Shown piece after piece: positions 56,652 to 64,000 of a stretch of DNA of 64,000 bases (positions within the stretch are counted from its first letter, which is position 1; each line of letters begins with the position of its first letter). This DNA comes from Kaistia granuli DSM 23481 (GTDB lineage: Bacteria > Pseudomonadota > Alphaproteobacteria > Rhizobiales > Kaistiaceae): the NCBI RefSeq assembly GCF_000380505.1, contig NZ_AQYH01000005.1, positions 1 to 64,000 on the forward strand, written 5' to 3'. Below the pieces are notes generated by a model. It ran no database searches. It was not told the origin of the DNA and saw only the letters and a list, made by a program, of their open reading frames with translations. The position numbers and the translations under genes are program-made.

Positions 56652-57187
56652 ACATGCTTGGCGAAATCATCGCTCGCGACGCCGTTCGCATCGAACGGCT
56701 GATGCCCGGCCCGATCGACCGGCTCTGGAGCTATCTGGTCGATCCCGACAAGCGTCGCGCCTGGATCGGCGGCGGCGACATCGAGCCGCGTGTCGGCGGC
56801 CGGGTCGAGATCGAGATCCGCAATGCCGACCTGTCGGACGAAGGCGATCGGCCGCCGCCAAAATACGCGCGGCATGTCGGGCCGACCTGGATCTTCGGCG
56901 AAGTCACCCACTTCGAACCGCCGCGTGTCCTCGGCTATCGCTGGCACCATGACGGTGAACTCGCCTCGGAGGTGCGGATCGAGCTGGAGCCGAAGGGCGA
57001 CAAGGTGTTGTTCCGCCTGACCCACACCCGCCTGCCCTCGCGCGACGCGCTGCTCAGCGTCTCGGCCGGCTGGCACACCCATCTCGACATTCTGGCGGCC
57101 CATCTCGCCGGCGAGGCGCCCGAGAGCTTCTGGCGCACCATGACGCGTCTCGACGCGATCTACGACCAGCGCATTCCGCCCTGGTAA
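56648..57187 (+). CDS. SRPBCC/AHSA1-type ligand-binding protein
   Basis: This 179-residue protein has the helix-grip fold of activator-of-Hsp90-like START proteins (GPIDRLWSYLVDPDKRRAWIGGGDIEPRVGG; VLGYRWHHDGE; GWHTHLDILAAHLAG). The family binds hydrophobic ligands. Its four-base overlap with the ArsR gene suggests a two-gene operon in which the protein is the regulated product; the ligand is unknown. Confidence 0.87.
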   Translation: MNMLGEIIARDAVRIERLMPGPIDRLWSYLVDPDKRRAWIGGGDIEPRVGGRVEIEIRNADLSDEGDRPPPKYARHVGPTWIFGEVTHFEPPRVLGYRWHHDGELASEVRIELEPKGDKVLFRLTHTRLPSRDALLSVSAGWHTHLDILAAHLAGEAPESFWRTMTRLDAIYDQRIPPW

Positions 57188-57265
57188 CGGCTCCGGGGCC
57201 CGCCCCGGACCTAACCCGATCCACGTTCCGTCCTGCATTCGTCCCATCCAGCCAGGGAGGCTGTC

Positions 57266-58063
57266 ATGCTGCTCAAGGACAAGATTGCCGTGATCTATGG
57301 TGGCGGCGGCGCCATCGGCGGCGCGACCGCCCGCACCTTCGCCCGCGAGGGCGCCGAGATCTTTCTCGCCGGCCGCACGCTCGAAAGGCTCGAGCGCGTC
57401 GCCGCCGACATCCGCGCCGAGGGCGGCCGCGTCACCGTCGACATCCTCGACGCGCAGGACGAGGCGGCCGTCAACGACCATGCCGACCGGGTCGCGGCCC
57501 GGGCCGGCGGCATCGACATCGCCCTCAACGCGGTCAGCGTCCCCCACAAGCAGGGCCGGCCGCTGGCCGAGGTCAGCCTCGGTGAGTTCGAACACACGAT
57601 CGGCGCCAACACGCGCACCAACTTCCTGACCGCCAGGGCGGTGGCGCGGCACATGCGGCCTCGCGGCGGCGGCGTCATCCTGACGCTGACGGCGCCCGGA
57701 TCGCGCGTTTCCCGCCCCGGCTTCCTGGCGCATGGCATCGCCTGCAGCGCGATCGAGACGTTTTCGCGGCTGCTCGCAGTCGAGCTCGGCCAGTTCGGCG
57801 TCCGCGTCATCTGCCTGAAGTCGGACGCCATTCCCGATGCCGTGCCGCTGTCCTATACGCGCGAGCTGTTCGACGACATGACGCGCGGCTTCGGCACGAC
57901 GACGGAGGCGTGGCTGGAGGTGCATGCGCGGGAGGATACGCAGCTCGGCCGCCTGCCGCGGCTCGATCAGATCGCCGACTACGCCGCCTTCGTCGCCTCG
58001 GACCGGGCCGGCGCCATGACCGGCGCACTGGCGAACCTCACCTGCGGCTCGGTGCTCGACTGA
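57266..58063 (+). CDS. short-chain dehydrogenase/reductase
   Basis: This 265-residue SDR has the cofactor motif IYGGGGAIGGATARTFAREG. The usual active-site YxxxK is not clear: the matching region reads FLAHGIACSAIETFSRLLAVELGQFG, with His in the Tyr position and Ala-Cys in place of Lys spacing, so catalysis may be lost or altered. A GGGAGG site precedes the ATG. It converges on the cNMP-binding gene with a three-base gap. Confidence 0.8.
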   Translation: MLLKDKIAVIYGGGGAIGGATARTFAREGAEIFLAGRTLERLERVAADIRAEGGRVTVDILDAQDEAAVNDHADRVAARAGGIDIALNAVSVPHKQGRPLAEVSLGEFEHTIGANTRTNFLTARAVARHMRPRGGGVILTLTAPGSRVSRPGFLAHGIACSAIETFSRLLAVELGQFGVRVICLKSDAIPDAVPLSYTRELFDDMTRGFGTTTEAWLEVHAREDTQLGRLPRLDQIADYAAFVASDRAGAMTGALANLTCGSVLD

Positions 58064-58066
58064 GTC

Positions 58067-58528
58067 CTAGGACCGCCCCGCGTCGAGCCGGTGTTCGAGC
58101 CGGCCGAGTTCGCCGACCGTCTCCATCAGCCGGTCGGCGATCAGCGTGTGCATGCGCGCCGCGACATCGGGATATTCGGTCAGGATGCGCCGCATCAGCG
58201 TGCGGTCGATCTCGATCACCAGCGCGTCGCCGACCGCCGTCGCGGTGGCCGGCCGCCGTGTCTCGATGAACAGCGCCGTCTCGCCGATCAGCGTGCCCGG
58301 GCCATAGACGCCGAGCACCACGCGTTCCTCGCCGCCGCGCGACAGCTCGATCTCGCCCGACATCACGACAAACCCGGACAGCGCCTTCGAATCGGCGCGG
58401 AACAGCACCCGCCCCGCCGGCAGTTCCAGCCTCGTCGCACTAAAGGCGATCAGCCGCAGATGGTCCGTCGCCAATTCCGCGAACAGCGGTACCGTCGAGA
58501 GCCTTGCAATATCCTGTTCAAGCGTCAC
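58067..58528 (-). CDS. cyclic-nucleotide-binding domain protein
   Basis: This 153-residue protein is a single CRP-type cNMP-binding domain (LFAELATDHLRLIAFSATRLELPAGRVLF; GPGTLIGETALFIETRRPATATA) without a DNA-binding part, ending in a short helix. The phosphate-binding cassette (GETALF...RRPATA) looks intact enough for a nucleotide. The GTG start has AGGA ahead. It follows cenR by 52 bases; the same pairing (OtpR/CenR and a cAMP-kinase-regulatory-subunit-like gene) is known from Brucella. Confidence 0.82.
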   Translation of the reverse strand: MTLEQDIARLSTVPLFAELATDHLRLIAFSATRLELPAGRVLFRADSKALSGFVVMSGEIELSRGGEERVVLGVYGPGTLIGETALFIETRRPATATAVGDALVIEIDRTLMRRILTEYPDVAARMHTLIADRLMETVGELGRLEHRLDAGRS

Positions 58529-58580
58529 GCCGAAATTCCTGCCCCGAGCCGCGATCGAAGCCGCTTGACCGGTCTGTGTT

Positions 58581-59264
58581 TCATGGAACCAGCTTGTAGC
58601 CGCCGGCTTCCGTCACGAGCAGCTCCGCGATGGAGGGCTCGCGCTCGATCTTCTGCCGCAACCGGTAGATATGCGTTTCGAGCGTGTGCGTCGTGACGCC
58701 TGAATTATATCCCCAGACTTCGTGCAGCAGCACGTCGCGCCCGACGACTTTTTCGCCGGCACGATAGAGGAATTTCAGGATCGATGTTTCCTTCTCGGTC
58801 AGCCGGATCTTCTGGCCGCGCTCGTCGAGCAGCAATTTGGCGCTGGGACGAAAGGTATAGCGACCGATCGAGAAGGTCGCGTCCTCGCTCTGCTCGAACT
58901 GGCGCAATTGCGCGCGGATGCGGGCGAGCAGGACGGCGAAGCGGAACGGCTTCGTCACATAGTCGTTGGCCCCCGCCTCGAGGCCGAGAATGGTGTCGGA
59001 TTCGGAATCATGCCCGGTGAGCATGATGATCGGCGCCTTGAAGCCGCCCTTGCGCAACAGCTTGACCGCCTCGCGGCCATCCATGTCGGGCAGCGTCACA
59101 TCCATGATCAACAGGTCGGTCGGCTCGCCACGCGCCCGCTGGACACCCTTGGTGGCCGTCGGCTCATCGAGCAATTCGAACTCTTCATAGAGGGAAAGTT
59201 GCTCGACAAGACTTTCGCGCAGCAGGTCGTCATCGTCGACGACCAGAATTCGCCGTGCAGCCAT
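58581..59264 (-). CDS. cenR: OmpR-family response regulator, CenR/OtpR type
   Basis: This 227-residue regulator has a receiver domain (phospho-Asp in LLIMDVTLPDMDG) and an OmpR-type winged helix (RLTEKETSILKFLYRAGEKVVGRDVLLHEVWGY; TLETHIYRLRQKIE). Resemblance and the downstream cNMP-domain gene suggest the CenR/OtpR regulator of envelope functions; this is by neighbourhood and recall rather than alignment. No histidine kinase is adjacent. The ATG at 59264 has AGGGG ahead and yields the usual N-terminus. Confidence 0.8.
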   Translation of the reverse strand: MAARRILVVDDDDLLRESLVEQLSLYEEFELLDEPTATKGVQRARGEPTDLLIMDVTLPDMDGREAVKLLRKGGFKAPIIMLTGHDSESDTILGLEAGANDYVTKPFRFAVLLARIRAQLRQFEQSEDATFSIGRYTFRPSAKLLLDERGQKIRLTEKETSILKFLYRAGEKVVGRDVLLHEVWGYNSGVTTHTLETHIYRLRQKIEREPSIAELLVTEAGGYKLVP

Positions 59265-59396
59265 GATGCTTGCCCCTGACGTTTTCTTCGGCTTTCGTCG
59301 CAAGAACCGAAGCATTCTTCTAATTCGATGGATTAAGGTTTAGCCCCCAAATATGGCGGCGCGCAAGCAAGCGCCCACGCTTCTTCCGAAAGTCCC

Positions 59397-59927
59397 ATGT
59401 CCCTGCACAACCGACAGACCCTCCATGTAGAGCCCCGTCCTGGCTGCCGCACGCGCGGCACGTTGCGGCTCGGCAATCTCAGGGTTCCCTGCGCGCTCGG
59501 GCGGTCCGGCGTCACCCATGCGAAGCGCGAGGGCGATGGCGGCACGCCGGCCGGACGCTATGCGCTGCTCGAGGTGCGCTATCGCCCCGATCGGGTCCGG
59601 CGCCCGACGACGGCGCTGCCGCTCCGCCGCTCGCGCCCGCGCGACGGCTGGTGCGACGGCAAGGGCGACCGCAACTACAACCGCCCCGTCGAGCTGCCCT
59701 ACCCGGCCAGCGCCGAGACGATGTGGCGAGACGATGCCGTCTACGACATCGTCGTCATCCTCGACTGGAACTTGAGGCCGCGCCGGCAGGGCGGCGGCAG
59801 CGCCATCTTCTTCCATCTGGCGAGGCCTGGCTTCACGCCGACGGAAGGCTGCGTCGCCGTCACGCTTGCCGACATGCGCAAGATCCTGCGGCGGCTAAGG
59901 CCCGGCGCGGCGATCGAGGTGCGGTGA
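59397..59927 (+). CDS. YkuD-type L,D-transpeptidase domain protein
   Basis: This 176-residue protein has the L,D-transpeptidase core with the catalytic His (IFFHLARPG) and the T-x-G-C motif (PTEGCVAVT), where Cys forms the acyl-enzyme. No signal peptide or membrane anchor is seen, which is odd for a cell-wall enzyme; either export is by an unusual route or the start is upstream. It is divergent from cenR across 132 bp, so both may be controlled together. Confidence 0.85.
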   Translation: MSLHNRQTLHVEPRPGCRTRGTLRLGNLRVPCALGRSGVTHAKREGDGGTPAGRYALLEVRYRPDRVRRPTTALPLRRSRPRDGWCDGKGDRNYNRPVELPYPASAETMWRDDAVYDIVVILDWNLRPRRQGGGSAIFFHLARPGFTPTEGCVAVTLADMRKILRRLRPGAAIEVR

Positions 59928-59954
59928 GAGGTCTCCACGTCGCGCAACCTCCCC

Positions 59955-60102
59955 TTCACCTCTCCCTGAGGGGAGGTCGACGGCGGCAGGCCGGCGGGTA
60001 CAGCCTCGAAATTCAGACGCCGGACCGACGGAGCCTTATCCGGATGGTTCCCAAACCCTCACCCGGAGCTTCGCTCCGACCTCTCCCTCAGGGAAAGGTG
60101 AA
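59955..60102. repeat. intergenic inverted-repeat element, copy 3
   Basis: This 148-bp copy is bounded by TTCACCTCTCCCTGAGG and CCTCAGGGAAAGGTGAA and has the same inner CCGGCGGGT and AAACCCTCACCCGGAGC parts as copy 1. It lies between the convergent L,D-transpeptidase and yggS genes. Confidence 0.85.
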
Positions 60103-60157
60103 GGAGGAACAACCACCAGCAATCCCGCAGAGGACTGACGGGCCAAGGGCAAAGCCC

Positions 60158-60886
60158 TCACACGGCCTGTTCGCCCGGCTCGTCCGGAGCGACGGCGGAG
60201 GCGATCGGCGGGCGCGAGCCGAAAATGGCGCCGCCGACGCGCACATAGGTGGCGCCAAAGGCGATCGCCGTCTCGAAATCGCCGCTCATGCCCATCGACA
60301 GCTCGGCGACTCCGATCTCCGCCGCCATCTTGGCGAGCAGGGCGAAATGCGGCCCCGACGCCTCGCCGGCCGGCGGAATGCACATCAGCCCGTCGATCGC
60401 GAGGCCATGCACGGCGCGGCAACGCTCGACGAACTCGGCCGCCTCGCGCGGCGCGATGCCCGCCTTCTGCGGCTCCAGCCCGGTGTTGACCTGGACGAAC
60501 AGCTTCGGCGCCCGGCCCTGCTTCTCGATCTCGCCCGCCAGCGCGCCGGCGATCTTGTCGCGATCGACGGTGTGGATGGCGTCGAACAGCGCCACGGCTT
60601 CCTTCGCCTTGTTCGATTGCAGCGGGCCGATCAGATGCAGTTCGAGATCGGCGCATTCCTGCCGCAGCAGCGGCCATTTCGCCTGCGCTTCCTGAACGCG
60701 GTTCTCGCCGAAGCGACGCTGGCCGGCGGCGATGACGGGACGGATCTCGTCGACGCCGAACGTCTTCGACACGGCGATAAGCCGGACCGAACCGGCCGCG
60801 CGCGCCGCATCCGCCTCCTTTGCCCGGATCCGGGCGAGGACGGAGGAAAGGCGGGTTTGGACATCATCGGACAGGATATCGGGCAT
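60158..60886 (-). CDS. yggS: YggS/PLPBP pyridoxal-phosphate homeostasis protein
   Basis: This 242-residue TIM-barrel protein binds PLP and buffers the B6 pool. PLP lysine is in LIAVSKTFG. Other YggS features are RFGENRVQEAQAKW, LHLIGPLQSNKAK, FVQVNTGLEPQKAG and LSMGMSGDFETAIAFGATYVRVG. The ATG at 60886 is preceded by GGAGGCACC. It is divergent from leuS across 193 bp. Confidence 0.95.
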   Translation of the reverse strand: MPDILSDDVQTRLSSVLARIRAKEADAARAAGSVRLIAVSKTFGVDEIRPVIAAGQRRFGENRVQEAQAKWPLLRQECADLELHLIGPLQSNKAKEAVALFDAIHTVDRDKIAGALAGEIEKQGRAPKLFVQVNTGLEPQKAGIAPREAAEFVERCRAVHGLAIDGLMCIPPAGEASGPHFALLAKMAAEIGVAELSMGMSGDFETAIAFGATYVRVGGAIFGSRPPIASAVAPDEPGEQAV

Positions 60887-61079
60887 GGTGCCTCCGGAGC
60901 AGGATGACGCTGCGCCTAGCATGACGGGCCGGATCGCTCAACCGATGCGCCGTTCCGGTGGCCCGATCGGGCGCTGCGTCAGCGATAGCGGTTGACCGGG
61001 CCGCGCGTTTCTGGTGAAGGTCGCACCCTGTTCCGGTGGCATGAAGCCGCCCTTTCCCTCTCTTTTTCGACGACGGACC

Positions 61080-63713
61080 ATGGCCATAGAACGCTACAAC
61101 CCTCGTGATGCCGAACCGCGCTGGCAGCGTGTCTGGGCCGATCAGAGCATTTTCGAGACGAAGAACGACGATCCGCGTCCGAAATACTACGTGCTGGAAA
61201 TGTTCCCCTATCCGTCGGGACGCATCCATATCGGCCATGGCCGCAATTATGTGATGGGCGACGTGGTGGCGCGCTTCAAGCGCATGAAGGGCTTCAACGT
61301 CCTGCATCCGATGGGCTGGGACGCCTTCGGCCTGCCGGCCGAGAACGCCGCCATCGAGCGCAACAGCCACCCGAAGATCTGGACCTACGAGAACATCGAG
61401 GCGATGAAGGCGCAGCTGAAGCTGCTCGGCCTGTCGCTCGACTGGAGCCGTGAGATCGCCACCTGCGATCCGTCCTATTACGCCGAACAGCAGCGCATCT
61501 TCACCGATTTCCATGCCGCCGGCCTGGTCTATCGCAAGGAGAGCGAGGTCAACTGGGACCCGATCGACAACACGGTGCTCGCCAACGAGCAGGTGATCGA
61601 CGGGCGCGGCTGGCGCTCGGGCGCGCTGGTCGAGCGACGCAAGCTGTCGCAGTGGTTCTTCAAGATCACCGATTTCGCCGAGGAGCTGCTCGGCGCGCTG
61701 GACGAACTCGACCGCTGGCCGGACAAGGTCCGGCTGATGCAGAAGAACTGGATCGGCCGCTCCGAGGGCCTGATGGTCCGCTTCGGCCTCGACGCCATTT
61801 CCGCGCCGCAGGGCGAGACCGAGATCGAGGTCTACACGACCCGTCCCGACACGCTCTACGGCGCCTCCTTCGTCGCCATCGCCGCCAACCACCCGTTGGC
61901 CGAGAAGATGGCCGCCGGCAATCCGGAGCTGGCCGACTTCATCGCCGAATGCCGCCGCACCGGCACCTCGGCCGAAGCGATCGAGACGCAGGAAAAGAAG
62001 GGCTTCGACACCGGCATCCGCGCCAAGCACCCGCTGGTGCCGGGCTGGTACCTGCCGGTCTATGTCGCCAATTTCATCTTGATGGATTACGGCACCGGCG
62101 CCGTGTTCGGCTGCCCGGCGCATGATCAGCGCGACCTCGACTTCGCCCGCAAATATGGCCTGCCGGTCACGGCGGTCGTGCTGCCGGAGGGCGAGGATTC
62201 GCTCACCTTCGAGGTCGGCGACGTCGCCTATACCGACGAGGGCACGCTGTTCCGTTCCGACTTCATGAACGGCATGACGATCCCGGAAGCCAAGGAAGCC
62301 GTCGCGCTGCGGCTCGAGGGCCAGATCCTCGGCAATGCACCGCAGGCGAAGCGCCAGGTGAATTTCCGCCTGCGCGACTGGGGCATTTCGCGCCAGCGCT
62401 ACTGGGGCTGCCCGATCCCGATCATCCATTGCCCGAGCTGCGGCCCGGTCGCGGTGCCGAAGGCGGATCTGCCGGTCAAGCTGCCGGAAGACGTCACCTT
62501 CGACCAGCCCGGCAACCCGCTCGACCGCCATCCGACCTGGAAGCACGTCAACTGCCCGAAATGCGGCGGCGCGGCGACGCGCGAGACGGACACGATGGAC
62601 ACGTTCGTCGATTCGTCCTGGTATTTCGCCCGTTTCGCCAGCGAGCCCGGCGCGGCACCGCTTTCGAACGAGGCTGCCGACCAGTGGCTGCCGGTCGACC
62701 AGTATATCGGCGGCATCGAGCACGCGATCCTGCACCTGCTCTATTCGCGCTTCTTCACCCGCGCGCTGGAGCGCACCGGGCGCGTCTCGGTGACGGAGCC
62801 GTTCGCCGGCCTGTTCACCCAGGGCATGATCGTGCACGAGACCTACAAGGATGCAGCCGGCAAGTGGCTGTTCCCGGAAGAGGTCGAGAAGCGCGCCGAC
62901 GGCACCTCGGTCAAGATCGGCACGGATGAGCCGGTGACCGTCGGTCCGCCGGAGAAGATGTCGAAGTCGAAGAAGAATGTCGTGCCGCCGGAAGTGGTGG
63001 CCGAGACCTACGGCGTCGACTGCGCCCGCTGGTTCATGCTCTCCGACACGCCGCCCGAGCGCGACAGCGAATGGACGGAAGCCGGCATCGAAGGCGCCTG
63101 GCGCTTCACCCAGCGTCTCTGGCGCCTGGTCGGCGACGCCGTCGAGCTCTCGCAGGCGGATGCCGCCAAGCCGGAGACCTTCGGTCCCGAGGCCACGGCG
63201 CTGCGCCGGGCGACGCACAAGCTCGCCGCCCATGTCGAGGACGATATCGACCGGCTGCGCTTCAACGTCGCCGTCGCCCGCATCCACGGCTTCGCCAACG
63301 TCTTCGCCGAAGCGATCTCGGCGGCGCGCAAGCAGAGCGAGACCAGCGGCGAACCCCCGGCGGCCGATCTCGCCTTCGCGCTGCGCGAAGCGGCGGAATT
63401 CCTGGTCGCCGCCATCGGCCCGATGATCCCGCACCTCGCCGAGGAATGCTGGGTCCTGCTCGGCCGCGACGGTCTCGCCGCCGAGGCCGCCTGGCCCGTC
63501 GTCGATCCGGCGCTGCTGGCCGAGGACGAGCTCGTCCTGCCGATCCAGATCAACGGCAAGAAGCGCGCGGAATTGACAATCTCCGCCACGGCGTCGGAAA
63601 GTGACATCGAAGCCGCAACCTTGGCCCTCGACGGCGTCATCAAGGCGCTGGAAGGCCGTGCCCCCCGCAAGATCGTCATCGTGCCGAAGAGGATCGTCAA
63701 TGTCGTCGTCTGA
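61080..63713 (+). CDS. leuS: leucyl-tRNA synthetase
   Basis: This 877-residue class I synthetase charges tRNA-Leu. It has the HIGH motif ([19 protein letters not shown]), the CP1 editing domain ([20 protein letters not shown], with the conserved Thr-rich part; [13 protein letters not shown]), a Zn-type insert ([16 protein letters not shown]) and the KMSKS loop ([13 protein letters not shown]). Length is standard. The ATG at 61080 gives the typical [16 protein letters not shown] start. Confidence 0.97.
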   Translation: MAIERYNPRDAEPRWQRVWADQSIFETKNDDPRPKYYVLEMFPYPSGRIHIGHGRNYVMGDVVARFKRMKGFNVLHPMGWDAFGLPAENAAIERNSHPKIWTYENIEAMKAQLKLLGLSLDWSREIATCDPSYYAEQQRIFTDFHAAGLVYRKESEVNWDPIDNTVLANEQVIDGRGWRSGALVERRKLSQWFFKITDFAEELLGALDELDRWPDKVRLMQKNWIGRSEGLMVRFGLDAISAPQGETEIEVYTTRPDTLYGASFVAIAANHPLAEKMAAGNPELADFIAECRRTGTSAEAIETQEKKGFDTGIRAKHPLVPGWYLPVYVANFILMDYGTGAVFGCPAHDQRDLDFARKYGLPVTAVVLPEGEDSLTFEVGDVAYTDEGTLFRSDFMNGMTIPEAKEAVALRLEGQILGNAPQAKRQVNFRLRDWGISRQRYWGCPIPIIHCPSCGPVAVPKADLPVKLPEDVTFDQPGNPLDRHPTWKHVNCPKCGGAATRETDTMDTFVDSSWYFARFASEPGAAPLSNEAADQWLPVDQYIGGIEHAILHLLYSRFFTRALERTGRVSVTEPFAGLFTQGMIVHETYKDAAGKWLFPEEVEKRADGTSVKIGTDEPVTVGPPEKMSKSKKNVVPPEVVAETYGVDCARWFMLSDTPPERDSEWTEAGIEGAWRFTQRLWRLVGDAVELSQADAAKPETFGPEATALRRATHKLAAHVEDDIDRLRFNVAVARIHGFANVFAEAISAARKQSETSGEPPAADLAFALREAAEFLVAAIGPMIPHLAEECWVLLGRDGLAAEAAWPVVDPALLAEDELVLPIQINGKKRAELTISATASESDIEAATLALDGVIKALEGRAPRKIVIVPKRIVNVVV

Positions 63714-64000
63714 TCACAAAATGGATTCGACGCCGGCCTCCGGCACGACCGCGGGGCGGGTCGCGCGGCTGGCACGGGGCGGCCTCGTCGCCCTGGGCCT
63801 CGGCCTGTTCGCCTCGGCCTGCACGATCCAGCCGGTCTACATGCCGATCGCCAACGGCCCGCAGGTCGCGGCCGATCTCTCGGCGATCTCGATCGAGGAC
63901 GTCAACGACCGCGTCGGCCAGCAGGTCCGCAACAATCTGATCCTCGGCTTCACCGGCGGCGGCAAGGCCGCGCCGCCGCGCTATGATCTCGCCATGCGCG
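63700..64000 (+). CDS. lptE: LPS-assembly lipoprotein LptE (partial, runs off the window)
   Basis: The first 100 residues are seen. The ATG overlaps the 3' end of leuS by 14 bases. A lipoprotein signal ([15 protein letters not shown]) has the lipobox ASAC. Then IQPVYMP and ...[17 protein letters not shown] follow, as in alphaproteobacterial LptE, which seals the LptD barrel at the outer membrane. The leuS-lptE-holA order is standard in proteobacteria and supports the call. Confidence 0.88.
   Translation, partial: MSSSDHKMDSTPASGTTAGRVARLARGGLVALGLGLFASACTIQPVYMPIANGPQVAADLSAISIEDVNDRVGQQVRNNLILGFTGGGKAAPPRYDLAMR

Noticed and set aside
60864-63434. 856-codon minus-strand frame antisense to leuS
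   Set aside because: leuS on the plus strand has all synthetase motifs; the antisense frame has only skewed composition.

Overview
The window is 64 kb of GC-rich chromosome from an alphaproteobacterium, most likely a member of the Hyphomicrobiales (Rhizobiales). Pointers are the paired FtsK genes, the glnK-amtB operon, a CenR-type regulator next to a cyclic-nucleotide-binding protein, the three sugar ABC systems of the UgpC/MalK class, and an Omp25-like porin. Genus-level placement cannot be made from sequence reading alone. There is no CRISPR array, phage, insertion sequence or rRNA operon.

Layout. 1-8 kb: a non-genic left edge, a soluble-looking FtsK paralog, a DedA-PAP2-LssY membrane fusion, an Rnk-like factor and an orphan TupA-type ATP-grasp protein. 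8-18 kb: sugar-acid island A, with an arabonate-type IlvD/Edd dehydratase, FadR-type regulator, GMC oxidoreductase and ABC ATPase facing a binding protein, two permeases and a DapA-family enzyme. 18-26.4 kb: a complete seven-gene Wsp chemosensory operon in the order wspA-B-C-D-E-F-R on the minus strand. 26.7-33 kb: island B, with a GntR regulator divergent from a binding protein, an enolase-superfamily dehydratase, two permeases and an ATPase. 33-35 kb: hsp20 and benE. 35-41.4 kb: island C, with an ATPase, UxuA-like mannonate dehydratase, two permeases and binding protein divergent from a third GntR regulator. 41.5-42.1 kb: two tRNA-Gly(GCC) genes made by a 356-bp tandem duplication. 42.3-64 kb: mostly housekeeping genes (porin, prolyl-tRNA editing protein, CnoX, Lon-N protein, Trm112-like protein, UbiH, TesB, glnK-amtB, aminotransferase, membrane FtsK, LolA, exonuclease III, ArsR/AHSA1 pair, SDR, cNMP-binding protein, CenR, L,D-transpeptidase, YggS, LeuS and the start of LptE).

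How it works together. Islands A, B and C follow one plan: a GntR/FadR regulator, a complete CUT1 sugar importer and a sugar-acid dehydratase of a different fold in each. Two of the three divergent promoter regions (B and C) hold a perfect palindrome and the third (A) a near-perfect one, and the three palindromes differ. Each binding-protein gene is followed by a strong hairpin before the next gene. Together they suggest uptake and catabolism of aldoses, aldonates or uronates, perhaps of plant origin. Island A also carries the oxidoreductase and DapA-family enzyme that would extend this into a non-phosphorylative route. The Wsp operon predicts that a membrane or surface signal is turned into c-di-GMP by a WspR-type GGDEF protein.

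The most notable items are the Wsp operon, the three matched sugar-acid cassettes with candidate operators, a candidate structured RNA between lolA and xthA, the soluble/membrane FtsK pair, the tRNA duplication, and three copies of an intergenic inverted-repeat element.
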